A stretch of 64,000 bases of DNA from Elusimicrobia bacterium UBA6262 (GTDB lineage: Bacteria > CAYTYR01 > UBA6262): positions 5,529-69,528 of the forward strand of contig DJVG01000038.1 of NCBI GenBank assembly GCA_002441095.1. Direction: 5' to 3'. Within the stretch, counting starts at the first letter, position 1. Each line of letters begins with the position of its first letter. Made by a program: the position numbers and the translations under genes. Under the pieces are notes generated by a model. It saw only the letters and a list, made by a program, of their open reading frames with translations, had not been told where the DNA came from and ran no database searches. Below, in pieces: positions 52,943 to 61,103 of this stretch.

Positions 52943-53572
52943 TTGATCAATAAGCTTATTGCTTTTATCGGGTATATAGCTATTTGGTTTATTGGCCTTA
53001 CCAGCCATATTACTGTGATCAATAATGGGATTATTGAAAATTTAAAGAAAGAAGGCAGGAATTATATCTATGCTTTCTGGCACGGCCGGCAGTTATTCCT
53101 CGTTTATTCCCACCGTTTCCGAAAAATTAATATTCTGATCAGCCAGAGCCGGGATGGCCAGCTGATCACCGATATTACCAGGTTATTCGGTTTTAAGGCG
53201 GTCCGTGGTTCAACTACCCGCGGCGGTATGCGCGCCTTGGTCTCCTTGGTCCAGGCCGCGGCAGCCGGCGATATCCTGGCTTTTACTCCTGATGGGCCTA
53301 AAGGACCTTACCGGGAGATCCAACCCGGCGTTTTATATATTGCCCAGAAAACAGGCTTGCCGATCGTGCCGCTGACTTTCAGTGCCCGCAGGAAAATCGT
53401 ACTGCATAGTAATTGGGATAAATTTGTCATACCGTATCCATTTAATTCTATCATTGTGGCTAATGGTACCCCGATATATATTCAAAAGACAGACGATCTG
53501 GAAGTGAAGAAAAAAGAACTACAGCAAGCGATGAACCTGCTGACCGATAAAACTGATAAACTGGTAGAGTAG
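52943..53572 (+). CDS. DUF374 lysophospholipid/lipid A acyltransferase-like protein
   Basis: 209 residues, TTG start with TAGGAGC about 8 nt upstream. The N-terminal hydrophobic segment (about 4-22) and motifs FWHGRQLFL, ISQSRDGQLI, RGSTTRGG and FTPDGPKGP identify the DUF374 branch of the LPLAT superfamily. It sits where an LpxL-type late acyltransferase would be expected (between msbA and waaA), so secondary acylation of lipid A is likely, though not shown. The usual His-x4-Asp pair appears as H51 with SRDG further on, so the catalytic arrangement differs from LpxL. Confidence 0.85.
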   Translation: MINKLIAFIGYIAIWFIGLTSHITVINNGIIENLKKEGRNYIYAFWHGRQLFLVYSHRFRKINILISQSRDGQLITDITRLFGFKAVRGSTTRGGMRALVSLVQAAAAGDILAFTPDGPKGPYREIQPGVLYIAQKTGLPIVPLTFSARRKIVLHSNWDKFVIPYPFNSIIVANGTPIYIQKTDDLEVKKKELQQAMNLLTDKTDKLVE

Positions 53573-53595
53573 TACTGCGCTAAGGAGCAAACTTG

Positions 53596-54858
53596 ATGTG
53601 GTTATATAATCTCATTCTTATCATGGTGTTGCTTCTGTCTGCTCCTTATTGGTTAGTAAAGCTGCTATTTTCCCGCGTCTGGCGGGTTGGTTTTAAACAA
53701 CGGTTAGGATTCGGGTGCCCAGTGCTGCAGCAGCCGGTAATTTTGCTGCATGCCGCCAGTGTCGGAGAAATCAGGATCGCTGAAATCCTGATCAAAGAGC
53801 TAAAGCAGCGGGCTGATCCCCGGCCGATAGTGGTTTCAGTTCTTACTCCCACTGGTTTCACACAGGCTCAAACGCGCCTGAATGGCTTGGCTGAGGTTGT
53901 TTTTGCTCCCTTAGACCTGCCTTTTATCGTTGGACGATTTATGAAGAAGATCAACCCGGTTTTACTGGGAGTCATAGAAACAGAATTATGGCCTAATCTT
54001 ATTGTTACTGCCAAAAACAAAGGCGTGAAAATAATCCTGCTGAACGGACGGTTGTCGGACCGGAGTTATCCCACCTATCAAAAAATTAAAATATTATTTA
54101 GAAAAATAATACGCTATTTTGATTACGCCTGTGTGCAAACGGAAGAGGATAAAAAAAGATTTATGGCTTTGGGATTGCCGCCGGAACGGCTGGCTGTTAC
54201 TTCGTCAGTTAAATATGATTTTGAGATCAAGCTGGATGTCCCTGCCGCCAGTATCCGCCAGAGATATTCATTCGCACCGGATGACTTGATCTGGGTGGCC
54301 GGCAGTACCCGCAACGGGGAAGAGGCAGTGCTTATTAAAGCCTGGCTGGATATACGGGGAAAAGTGCCAAACTTAAAATTAGTGCTGGCGCCCAGGCATC
54401 TGAAACGAATTAATGAGATCAAAAAACTGCTCAGTAATAAAGCCATATCATTTGCGTTAAGTTCACAGGGGCATACAGGTACACCGCCTTTTGACTGTTT
54501 ATTGATCGATACTATGGGAGAACTCTTGCCAGCCTACAGCCTAGCGGATGTCGTTTTTATCGGTGGCAGCCTGGCTCAGTACGGCGGCCAGAATATATTG
54601 GAACCGGCAGCCCTGGCCAAGCCAGTGGTCTGCGGCCAGGATATGCGCAATTTTAAGGAAATAACAAGCTATCTATTAGCCCAAAAAGCGATTATCCAGG
54701 TACACACCCTGGCCGAGTTAGTGGAAAATATTGTATTCCTATTGACTCATAAAGAAGCCGCCCGGCAAATGGGAATTAAAGCCCGGGAAAGCTTGATTGC
54801 CAAAAAAGGGGCAGCAGATAAAAATGTTGAGGCCATGGAAAGACTGTTAGCGGAGTAA
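53596..54858 (+). CDS. waaA: 3-deoxy-D-manno-octulosonic acid (Kdo) transferase
   Basis: GT30 enzyme (KdtA) that transfers Kdo to lipid A at the inner membrane. 420 residues from ATG 53596, with AGGAG 8 nt upstream; a TTG at 53593 is also in frame. Membrane anchor about 3-22. Family blocks: HAASVGEIRIAEILIKEL, VLTPTGFTQA, ETELWPNLI, LLNGRLSDRSY, GSTRNGEE, LAPRHLKRI, GGSLAQYGGQNILEPAALAKPV. Kdo-synthesis genes are not in the window. It follows DUF374 with a 23-nt gap and leads into two heptosyltransferases. Confidence 0.96.
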   Translation: MWLYNLILIMVLLLSAPYWLVKLLFSRVWRVGFKQRLGFGCPVLQQPVILLHAASVGEIRIAEILIKELKQRADPRPIVVSVLTPTGFTQAQTRLNGLAEVVFAPLDLPFIVGRFMKKINPVLLGVIETELWPNLIVTAKNKGVKIILLNGRLSDRSYPTYQKIKILFRKIIRYFDYACVQTEEDKKRFMALGLPPERLAVTSSVKYDFEIKLDVPAASIRQRYSFAPDDLIWVAGSTRNGEEAVLIKAWLDIRGKVPNLKLVLAPRHLKRINEIKKLLSNKAISFALSSQGHTGTPPFDCLLIDTMGELLPAYSLADVVFIGGSLAQYGGQNILEPAALAKPVVCGQDMRNFKEITSYLLAQKAIIQVHTLAELVENIVFLLTHKEAARQMGIKARESLIAKKGAADKNVEAMERLLAE

Positions 54859-54922
54859 AGGCACAAGAAAGAAAAATAGTTTTGCTTTTAACTTTGTGCT
54901 TATCTTGAGGGGAGTTGACCGA

Positions 54923-55966
54923 GTGGCGGATATTAGTGAATACAAAAACATCCTGGTAATTCGCCTTAGCTCGCTGGGGGATGTGGTCCTGACTACGCCG
55001 GTATTTGCTAATTTGCGCCAGGCCCTGCCTGAAACTAAGTTATCCGTTCTTACGAAAAGCCAGTATAAGGATATTTTTTTAAATAATCCGAACATTAATG
55101 AGATCTTAACGCTGGATAAACAGGAACCCCTGGCCAGCCTGATAAACCGGGTACGTAAAAATAAATATGACTTGATCATTGACCTGCATAATAATTTACG
55201 CAGCCATATCGTGGGTTTTGCTTCCGGCGCAAAAGTTATCCGTTACAATAAGCAATCAATAAACCGCTATGCTTTACTGCACTTTAGGCAAAGTAATCCG
55301 GCTTTGCGGAAAAGCGTAATTCAGCGCTACTTGGACACTCTGGATTTTTTGGGTTCACGGCTAGGGCGTCTTGATACTAAAATCTATCTAACAGAAAAAG
55401 AAACCAGGCAAGCCCAGGCTTTTCTGGAACAGTGTGGCTGCGGCACGGGAGATTTGATCATTGGCTTGAATCCAGGCGCGAAATGGGAAACTAAAAAATG
55501 GCCGTTGCCGAACTGGCTGGAATTTATTAAATTATGCCAGGGCCAGAAAATAAAACTGCTGTTGTTCGGCGATTCCAGTGACCAGAGGTTCATCAGCGCC
55601 CTGTTAAAAGAAGCGGGAGAAGTAAGAGATACTGTAATAAATATGGCCGGTAAAACTGACCTGCGGCAGTTAAGCGCGCTGATCAAGCAATGCCGGGTAT
55701 TGGTCACAGGCGATTCCGGAGCATTGCATATCGCGCAGGCGCTGGCTGTCCCGGTCTTAGTGCTGCTTGGCCCAACAGTACCGGAATTCGGTTTTATAAG
55801 TGCCCGGAGAAACGATATAGTATTATTTAAAGAATTACCCTGCCGGCCGTGCAGCCTGCATGGGACCAATGACTGTAAAAGAGGTGACCGGTTGTGCTTG
55901 GCCGGCCTATCAGCCAAGGAAGTATTTGGCTCTTTGCAGGAGCAGTTAAAGACAGATGGCAGTTAG
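54923..55966 (+). CDS. GT9 ADP-heptose:LPS heptosyltransferase, first copy
   Basis: 347 residues from GTG 54923, with GAGGGGAG 8 nt upstream; a GTG at 54896 is in frame but less well placed. The N-terminal half begins ILVIRLSSLGDVVLTTPVF. The donor site has GLNPGAKWETKKWP and the DSGALHIAQAL motif. Near the C-terminus lies LPCRPCSLHG with two further Cys, a cluster shared with the next gene. It transfers heptose, or a related sugar, to Kdo-lipid A. Which of the two copies is WaaC and which WaaF cannot be told. Confidence 0.9.
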   Translation: MADISEYKNILVIRLSSLGDVVLTTPVFANLRQALPETKLSVLTKSQYKDIFLNNPNINEILTLDKQEPLASLINRVRKNKYDLIIDLHNNLRSHIVGFASGAKVIRYNKQSINRYALLHFRQSNPALRKSVIQRYLDTLDFLGSRLGRLDTKIYLTEKETRQAQAFLEQCGCGTGDLIIGLNPGAKWETKKWPLPNWLEFIKLCQGQKIKLLLFGDSSDQRFISALLKEAGEVRDTVINMAGKTDLRQLSALIKQCRVLVTGDSGALHIAQALAVPVLVLLGPTVPEFGFISARRNDIVLFKELPCRPCSLHGTNDCKRGDRLCLAGLSAKEVFGSLQEQLKTDGS

Positions 55967-56004
55967 CAGATGGCTGGCGGCAGAAAAAGAATAAGGTGCA
56001 ATTA

Positions 56005-57042
56005 ATGGAAAAATTAAAAAGAATATTAATAATTCAGACGGCGTTTTTGGGAGATGTCGTCTTAACTATCCCGTTGATCATGGCGGCAAAAAAAGCTTTT
56101 CCGGATGCTTATCTTGGCGTCATGGTTATTCCTGCGGTGAGGGAAATACTGGCGAATAATCCGGATATAGACGAGATTATCGTGTATGACAAAAAGGGCA
56201 AAGATAGGTCCTGGATGGCTTTCCGGGACTTAGTGGTAAAGATAAAAGCACATCATTTTAATGTGGCCATACTGCCGCATCGTTCGCTAAAAAGTGCTTT
56301 GCTGTGTTTCCTGGCCCGGATCCCCAGAAGGATCGGATTTGTTGTTGCTGCCGGGAGCTTTCTGTATACTGATAAAGTACCTTATAAGCAAAGTCCTAAG
56401 ATCCATGAGATCGACCGCAATCTTGACCTGCTCAAACCTTTGGGCGTGAAAGACAGAAAGTCAAACATTTCCCTGGACCCTGGGAAAGAGGCGATTAATC
56501 ATGTTTTGGAACTTTGCAATGAATATGAGATCAAACCAGCGGACCTGGTGATCGGCATAAACCCCGGCAGTGTTTGGCCGACTAAACGTTATGCGACGGA
56601 AAATTTTGCGGCCTTAGCTGACCGGCTAAGCCAGGAGCTTAAGGCGACGATCATTATTATTGGCAGTCCGGCTGATGTCCAAGTGGCTGATAAAATGGTC
56701 CGGCAAATGCGTGAAACAGCTATCAATCTGGCTGGTCGGACAACTCTCCTGCAAATGGTCGCCTTGATGAAGCGGCTAAACCTACTGGTCACTAATGATT
56801 CAGGTGCTATGCATGTAGCGGTAGCCATGGGCGTGCCGGTCGTGGCAATTTTTGGCGCGACTACGCAGTCCCTGGGTTTTTACCCGTACAGCACCAAAGA
56901 TATTGTAGTAGAAAAAGATTTGCCTTGCCGGCCATGCGGGAAGCACGGGGGCAGGCGTTGCCCGAAGAAGAATTTTGCCTGCATGAGATTGATCACAGTA
57001 TCAGATGTTTTTGAGGCGGTGAAAAGACGGCTGGAAGAATAG
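56005..57042 (+). CDS. GT9 ADP-heptose:LPS heptosyltransferase, second copy
   Basis: 345 residues from ATG 56005 (AAGGTG upstream); the frame stays open back into the preceding gene, but that extension does not look like GT9 sequence. It opens ILIIQTAFLGDVVLTIPL and has GINPGSVWPTKRY, the NDSGAMHVAVAMGVP donor motif and the Cys cluster LPCRPCGKHG...C...C near the end. It resembles heptosyltransferase II (WaaF) most. The tandem pair suggests at least two inner-core heptose units. Confidence 0.9.
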   Translation: MEKLKRILIIQTAFLGDVVLTIPLIMAAKKAFPDAYLGVMVIPAVREILANNPDIDEIIVYDKKGKDRSWMAFRDLVVKIKAHHFNVAILPHRSLKSALLCFLARIPRRIGFVVAAGSFLYTDKVPYKQSPKIHEIDRNLDLLKPLGVKDRKSNISLDPGKEAINHVLELCNEYEIKPADLVIGINPGSVWPTKRYATENFAALADRLSQELKATIIIIGSPADVQVADKMVRQMRETAINLAGRTTLLQMVALMKRLNLLVTNDSGAMHVAVAMGVPVVAIFGATTQSLGFYPYSTKDIVVEKDLPCRPCGKHGGRRCPKKNFACMRLITVSDVFEAVKRRLEE

Positions 57043-57054
57043 GCTCTTAAAAAG

Positions 57055-57128
57055 GGTATCAGGTAATCAGGGTAACAGGATTAGGATATCAGGAAATCAG
57101 GATAGCAGGTTCCTGATAATCTGATAAC
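57055..57128 (+). repeat. ATCAGG/CCTGAT word-repeat hairpin, copy 4
   Basis: GGTATCAGGTAATCAGGGTA, GGATATCAGGAAATCAGG, then TTCCTGATAATCTGATAACC. Shortest of the four copies, with a long left arm and a short right arm. Confidence 0.7.
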
Positions 57129-57138
57129 CGTAACTAAA

Positions 57139-57151
57139 AATCTGTGTAATC
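57139..57151 (+). repeat. AATCTGTGTAATC motif (reverse of GATTACACAGATT)
   Basis: Exact reverse-complement copy directly before the ribosome-binding site of the GT4 gene. Confidence 0.65.
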
Positions 57152-57165
57152 GAAAAGGAACTTAA

Positions 57166-58260
57166 ATGAACATACTGCAGTTGATCGATGAACCCTGGGA
57201 TAGCGGTATTACCAGTTATGCCTTGACCGTGTCGAAAGCGCTGACCGACCGCGGGCATAAGGTGATCGTCGGCGGCTGGCCGAATAAGCCGCCCATTCAA
57301 CAGGCTAAAAAAATGGACCTGCCGGTTCTGCCGGTCAATTTCACCGATGTGAATGTTTTTAACCTGAAATCAGCTATGACCAGGGAAAAAATAGAATTAG
57401 TTAACGCGCATGGCGGCCAAAGCCATTTTTGGGCCTATTTTTCCCTGCGTACGACATTCAGCCATATTCCGATCGTGCGTACGCGCGGCGATATCCGTAA
57501 TCCATCTGCTAATACCGCCAGCAAGCATTTATATGAAAAAAGCAACCTGGTGATCTGCGCGGCAGATTTTATCCGTAATGCCTGCGTGAAAAGCCTGGGC
57601 CTGCCGGAGGAAAAATTTGTCACTATCTACCAGGGTCTTGATACAGCGTTGTTCAAGCCGCAATATGCGGATGAGGGCGTGAAAAAAGAGTTAAAAATTG
57701 AACCTGGCACGGCGGTCATCGGGATAGTCGGGCGCTTGGATCCGGTCAAAGGGCACAGTACGTTTGTGCAGGCGGCTAAAATGGTCAAGGATATTTATCC
57801 CAAAGTCAGGTTCCTGATCGTTGGCAAAGAAGAAAATGTCAAATGGAAAAGACTGTCTGAGACGGTATATAGCCTTGGGTTACAAGATGAAATGTCTTAT
57901 CTGGGGCGCACTGAAGATGTGGTCAGGTTCATGAATACCTGTGATATCGGAGTCGTAGCTTCCGTAGGCAGCGAAGCTATTTCCCGGGCAGTGATGGAAT
58001 GGATGGCTTGCGGTAAACCGTTGGTAGCCACTAAAGTCGGGTGTATTCCGGAAATCATTCAGGATATGGAGAATGGCTACCTGGTAGATCCTGGTGACCA
58101 GGAAGCTATGGCGCAAAGGATTTATGACCTCCTGATTGACCAAAACATGGGCCGGCGCATGGGTGACAAAGCGCAACGGCATATAAAAGAGAAATACAGC
58201 CTGAAACAATTTGCCATTAATACCGAGAACGCTTATCATAAAGTTTTGGCTATAAAGTAG
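57166..58260 (+). CDS. GT4 family glycosyltransferase
   Basis: 364 residues, ATG with AAGGAAC. An N-terminal GT-B domain (MNILQLIDEPWDSGITSYA) is followed by a GT4 C-terminal domain: GIVGRLDPVKGHSTFVQAA (about 185-203), then GSEAISRAVMEWMACGKPLVATKVGCIPEII with the ExxxxxxE-type donor motif. It is likely to extend the LPS core or O-antigen with a hexose, judging from its place after the heptosyltransferases. The acceptor and sugar are unknown. Confidence 0.85.
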   Translation: MNILQLIDEPWDSGITSYALTVSKALTDRGHKVIVGGWPNKPPIQQAKKMDLPVLPVNFTDVNVFNLKSAMTREKIELVNAHGGQSHFWAYFSLRTTFSHIPIVRTRGDIRNPSANTASKHLYEKSNLVICAADFIRNACVKSLGLPEEKFVTIYQGLDTALFKPQYADEGVKKELKIEPGTAVIGIVGRLDPVKGHSTFVQAAKMVKDIYPKVRFLIVGKEENVKWKRLSETVYSLGLQDEMSYLGRTEDVVRFMNTCDIGVVASVGSEAISRAVMEWMACGKPLVATKVGCIPEIIQDMENGYLVDPGDQEAMAQRIYDLLIDQNMGRRMGDKAQRHIKEKYSLKQFAINTENAYHKVLAIK

Positions 58261-58264
58261 AGAG

Positions 58265-58433
58265 CAGTAAAAGCGAGGAACAGTAGGTACGAGAGGCAGT
58301 TGCCAGTCAGTACTAAAAGCAGTTGTCAGTAAATACGAAATACAGTTGCCAGTGCACCAGTTAACTGCTTTTCGTTCTTACTGGTAACTGCTTTTCATTT
58401 TGACTGCTGTTCGCTCTTACTGGCTACTCCGAA
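58265..58433 (+). repeat. Word-repeat hairpin (CAGTAAAAGC / GCTTTTCGTTCTTACTGG)
   Basis: Left arm words GCAGTAAAAGCG, GCAGTTGCCAGTCAGTAC, AGCAGTTGTCAGTAAATACG; right arm AACTGCTTTTCGTTCTTAC and TGGTAACTGCTTTTC, TTCGCTCTTACTGGC. The gap is 254 nt. The structure ends in GGGG and a run of eight T at about 58439-58447, so the whole could terminate transcription before the next promoter. Confidence 0.7.
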
Positions 58434-58448
58434 AAGGGGTTTTTTTTA
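58426..58448 (+). terminator. Possible terminator at the end of the CAGT repeat
   Basis: A short CTCC-gaaaa-GGGG stem followed by eight T. The stem alone is weak, but it closes the larger repeat hairpin and lies just upstream of a good promoter. Confidence 0.45.
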
Positions 58449-58477
58449 TTGCAAATAAACAATAATAAAGCTATAAT
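58449..58477 (+). promoter_or_regulatory. Promoter of the primase-like gene
   Basis: TTGCAA (58449-58454), 17-nt spacer, perfect TATAAT (58472-58477). The leader to ATG 58515 is about 30 nt. Confidence 0.7.
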
Positions 58478-58514
58478 AACTTAACTAAAAGCAGAGGAGT
58501 TTCAGGACTAAAAA

Positions 58515-59903
58515 ATGCCAGACAAAGAGTTTTACCGTAACGCCAACGTACGTAAACGGATAGCCGAATATTGCGGAGGTGAAGCTCATGACCCCGACGG
58601 CTTTTCCGCCCAGTATCTGGTAGGATACGGGACGGCGCTGCAGGAAGAGGATATCCATGCGCGCAACTTTATTTCCACTTCCAAGGATAAGTTTGACTGG
58701 ATCCTGGAAAAAGGATTGGATATCTTCCGTTCGGTAAGCGACATGAACTATACGGTAGGCGTCCTGGATATTGAATATTTTAATATGGATTTTCCCGGCA
58801 AAGTGTATTTACAGCCGGAAGAAGTTTTCACCAAGATGGAAGTGGTGTATAAAGCTATCCTGAAAGTCTTCCAGCGGTTGGATATTTATCCTCTTGTCAT
58901 TATGACCGGCCAGGGATATCATTTTGCCTTTCAGGTAAAAAGAGATTCTAAAGCCAATAAGACTTTGGAAAAAATAGGCAAATTAAGCGATAATCTGGCC
59001 TCAACCCGTGACTTGTCCATGGCCAACCTGGAAGCTTTGCGTTTTAACCTGGCGCATGACGGCATGGGCCGTATTTTAGAATATATTTCGCATTTAGTGA
59101 TCAAGGAAGTGCGGCTGCATACAAAAATACCGGTGGTTTGTACGGATACAGCCGTAGGCAAAGGCGGGGAAGGTCGTGAAGCGATCAATCTCGACTTGTC
59201 CATGTATGGCGATCCGATGAATATCCGCGATGTGCGCTGTGCTTTTAGCCTTTACCAGAAGCATAAAGTCCAGCAGCAAAAATATACCAAGTTAGTGGCT
59301 GAATCAACGCCGATACAGATCACTTTGCCCAGGATCGACCTGAGCTTGAAAGATTTGCTGGAATTGCGTCAGGATTTTAATAAATCTGCTATCTATGCCG
59401 CGCAGGTAGAGACCACTATACCGGATGTGACCCAGAAGTTAAACAAGCTGATCAATAGTTACAAGCATTCCCAGCTGTATAAGTTTCACCGGTATTATGA
59501 CCGGGAATATTCGCATCCACCGGAAGAATGGTCGCGCAGTTATGATTATTTTAATATTGATATCCTGCCGGTTTGCGCGGCGCACGCTTTGCGCTATCCG
59601 AATAATAATTTATTGAAACCAACCAATATCCAGCTGATCGTCCGTGTCTTGACTAAAATGAACTGGCATCCCAAACATATCGCCGGCCTGATCCGCTCAA
59701 AATATGAACGGGATTTCCGCTGGGGTAATTTCTGGTCTAAATATGATGCTTGTACCCGGGCGCAGTTTTATGTGCGCCTGTTTGCCGGATTGGTCGCTGA
59801 CCGTCTTGATGATGAACAGGATCTTAATTGTATCTCTCACCAGGAAAAGGGCTATTGTGTCAAACCCTGGTGTGGTTTTAATGTATCCAACTACAAAATA
59901 TAA
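58515..59903 (+). CDS. Archaeo-eukaryotic (PrimPol-like) primase homologue with C-terminal CHCC cluster
   Basis: 462 residues, no close named family recognised. Three motifs of the AEP superfamily appear in order: motif I VGVLDIEYF (D85, E87), motif II TGQGYHFAF (H136), motif III INLDLSMYG with an Arg after it (D227, R238). The C-terminus (about 439-453) has C-x2-H-x5-C-x4-C (C439, H442, C448, C453), like the zinc knuckle of PrimPol/UL52 proteins. A helical region (about 345-430) lies between. AEP enzymes make RNA/DNA primers or bypass lesions. It is a single gene with its own promoter, unrelated to its neighbours. Assignment rests on motifs only; ATG 58515 has a weak AGGA site. Confidence 0.6.
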   Translation: MPDKEFYRNANVRKRIAEYCGGEAHDPDGFSAQYLVGYGTALQEEDIHARNFISTSKDKFDWILEKGLDIFRSVSDMNYTVGVLDIEYFNMDFPGKVYLQPEEVFTKMEVVYKAILKVFQRLDIYPLVIMTGQGYHFAFQVKRDSKANKTLEKIGKLSDNLASTRDLSMANLEALRFNLAHDGMGRILEYISHLVIKEVRLHTKIPVVCTDTAVGKGGEGREAINLDLSMYGDPMNIRDVRCAFSLYQKHKVQQQKYTKLVAESTPIQITLPRIDLSLKDLLELRQDFNKSAIYAAQVETTIPDVTQKLNKLINSYKHSQLYKFHRYYDREYSHPPEEWSRSYDYFNIDILPVCAAHALRYPNNNLLKPTNIQLIVRVLTKMNWHPKHIAGLIRSKYERDFRWGNFWSKYDACTRAQFYVRLFAGLVADRLDDEQDLNCISHQEKGYCVKPWCGFNVSNYKI

Positions 59904-59930
59904 GGCGCTATAAAGTTGCAGAAGATATGC

Positions 59931-60025
59931 TTCGAAGTACAGCAAGCTGTAAAGGTGTAAAGTAAGAGAAACCCAAACTCATTGTCTTTTTTACTTTACA
60001 GCTGTACAGCTCTACAGCTGTATTT
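59931..60025 (+). repeat. Word-repeat hairpin (GTAAAG / CTTTACAGCTGTACAGC)
   Basis: Left arm TACAGCAAGCTGTAAAGGTG and GTAAAGTAAG; right arm TTTACTTTACAGCTGTACAG, CTCTACAGCTGTA. It fills the gap of about 130 nt after the primase-like gene. A short T-run (TTTTTT) lies in the middle. Confidence 0.65.
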
Positions 60026-60037
60026 GAGGGGGTTAAA

Positions 60038-60955
60038 TTGCAGTTAGGTCTTTCCACGGGATTTTTTCATGACCATGATGTAATTCCGTATTTGCCAGTG
60101 ATCAAGGATGCGGGCTTTGAAGTGATCGAGATTTGCCTGGATACCATTGAATGGGGCACACCCAGCCCTATTGCTGTCAATAATACGAATTTTCTTTTAA
60201 AAGAAGGATTGGAGATCTGGCAGCAAAAGATCCATTCTTATAACCTGCGCAATAAACTGAAAGAGTTTGGTATTTTTGTGCATTCCCTGCATTTGCCGGT
60301 CTGGCCGGGGATGGATATTTCCAGCCTGGATGAAAGGACGCGGGTGCATGCGGTCTGGGAATACAAAAAAGGGATTGATGTCCTGAATTATTTATCCGGT
60401 GAGATCGCTATTGTCCATCCCAGCATGCAGGCTTTTGACCTGAATAACCAGGATGAAAAGTACCGCCGGTTGAACAAATGCAAGGAAAGCCTGTTCGAAT
60501 TAATTAATTATTGCAAAACCAAACATGTCCGGCTGGCCGTGGAAAACCTGCTGCCGCATTTGCTGGGCGGCCAGGCTCATGACTTGAACCAGATCATCGA
60601 TGATCTCTATACGGAAAACCTGGGCATTTGTTTTGATACCTCACACGCGAATCTGACGCAGGATCCGCTGGGGATGTTAAAAAGCTTTAATAAGAAAGTC
60701 ATCAGCCTGCATTTATCTGACAATCACGGGCAATTTGATGATCACCTGCCGCCAGGTGATGGCCGGGTACCTTGGGCCGGCATCATGACCGGATTAAAGG
60801 AGATTGGTTACCGGGATATTTTTATGCTGGAAGTATTTACGGATAAGCATCCGGGAGAGGTCGGGCAGGTCCTGTCTGACCTTCATACCCAGGCCACCCA
60901 GGTTTTGGAATGCGGCGCCAATAACGGCATCGAAAATATTGTCTACCGCTTATAG
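60038..60955 (+). CDS. Sugar phosphate isomerase/epimerase-like TIM-barrel protein
   Basis: 305 residues, TTG start with GAGGGGG upstream. It belongs to the xylose-isomerase-like/AP endonuclease 2 barrel family (opening LGLSTGFF, then IEICLDTIEWG, HSLHLPVWPG, IVHPSM, LAVENLL, GICFDTSHANL, SLHLSDNHGQFDDHLPPGDG, FMLEVF). The metal-binding Glu/His/Asp set in VEN, DTSH and HLSDN is in place. The family holds sugar epimerases, hydroxypyruvate isomerase and endonuclease IV. The substrate cannot be read, and the location before hisS is not informative. Confidence 0.75.
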   Translation: MQLGLSTGFFHDHDVIPYLPVIKDAGFEVIEICLDTIEWGTPSPIAVNNTNFLLKEGLEIWQQKIHSYNLRNKLKEFGIFVHSLHLPVWPGMDISSLDERTRVHAVWEYKKGIDVLNYLSGEIAIVHPSMQAFDLNNQDEKYRRLNKCKESLFELINYCKTKHVRLAVENLLPHLLGGQAHDLNQIIDDLYTENLGICFDTSHANLTQDPLGMLKSFNKKVISLHLSDNHGQFDDHLPPGDGRVPWAGIMTGLKEIGYRDIFMLEVFTDKHPGEVGQVLSDLHTQATQVLECGANNGIENIVYRL

Positions 60956-60958
60956 AAA

Positions 60959-61091
60959 CAATTTCTAAATGCTAATATCTAAATCCTAAATAAGCACTAA
61001 TTACCAAAATTTAAATAGTAAGATGTTTAGAACATTAGAATTTAGAGTTTTGAAATTGTTTAGAGTTTAGAATTTAGTGCTTAGAATTTAT
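60959..61091 (+). repeat. Word-repeat hairpin (CTAAAT / ATTTAGA)
   Basis: Left arm TTTCTAAATGCTAATATCTA, AATCCTAAATAAGCACTAA; right arm TTAGAATTTAGAGTTTTG, TTTAGAGTTTAGAATTTAG, TGCTTAGAATTT. It precedes hisS and gives a spurious in-frame GTG at 61077. Confidence 0.65.
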
Positions 61092-61103
61092 CTTGAGGGT
61101 TTT

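Noticed and set aside
55894..56004. N-terminal extension of the second heptosyltransferase
   Set aside because: It overlaps the preceding gene, has no GT9 similarity, and ATG 56005 with AAGGTG fits the family start.
58261..58514. A tRNA or small structured RNA in the CAGT repeat region
   Set aside because: No cloverleaf or conserved T-loop is visible. The base pairing is explained by the repeated word and its complement.
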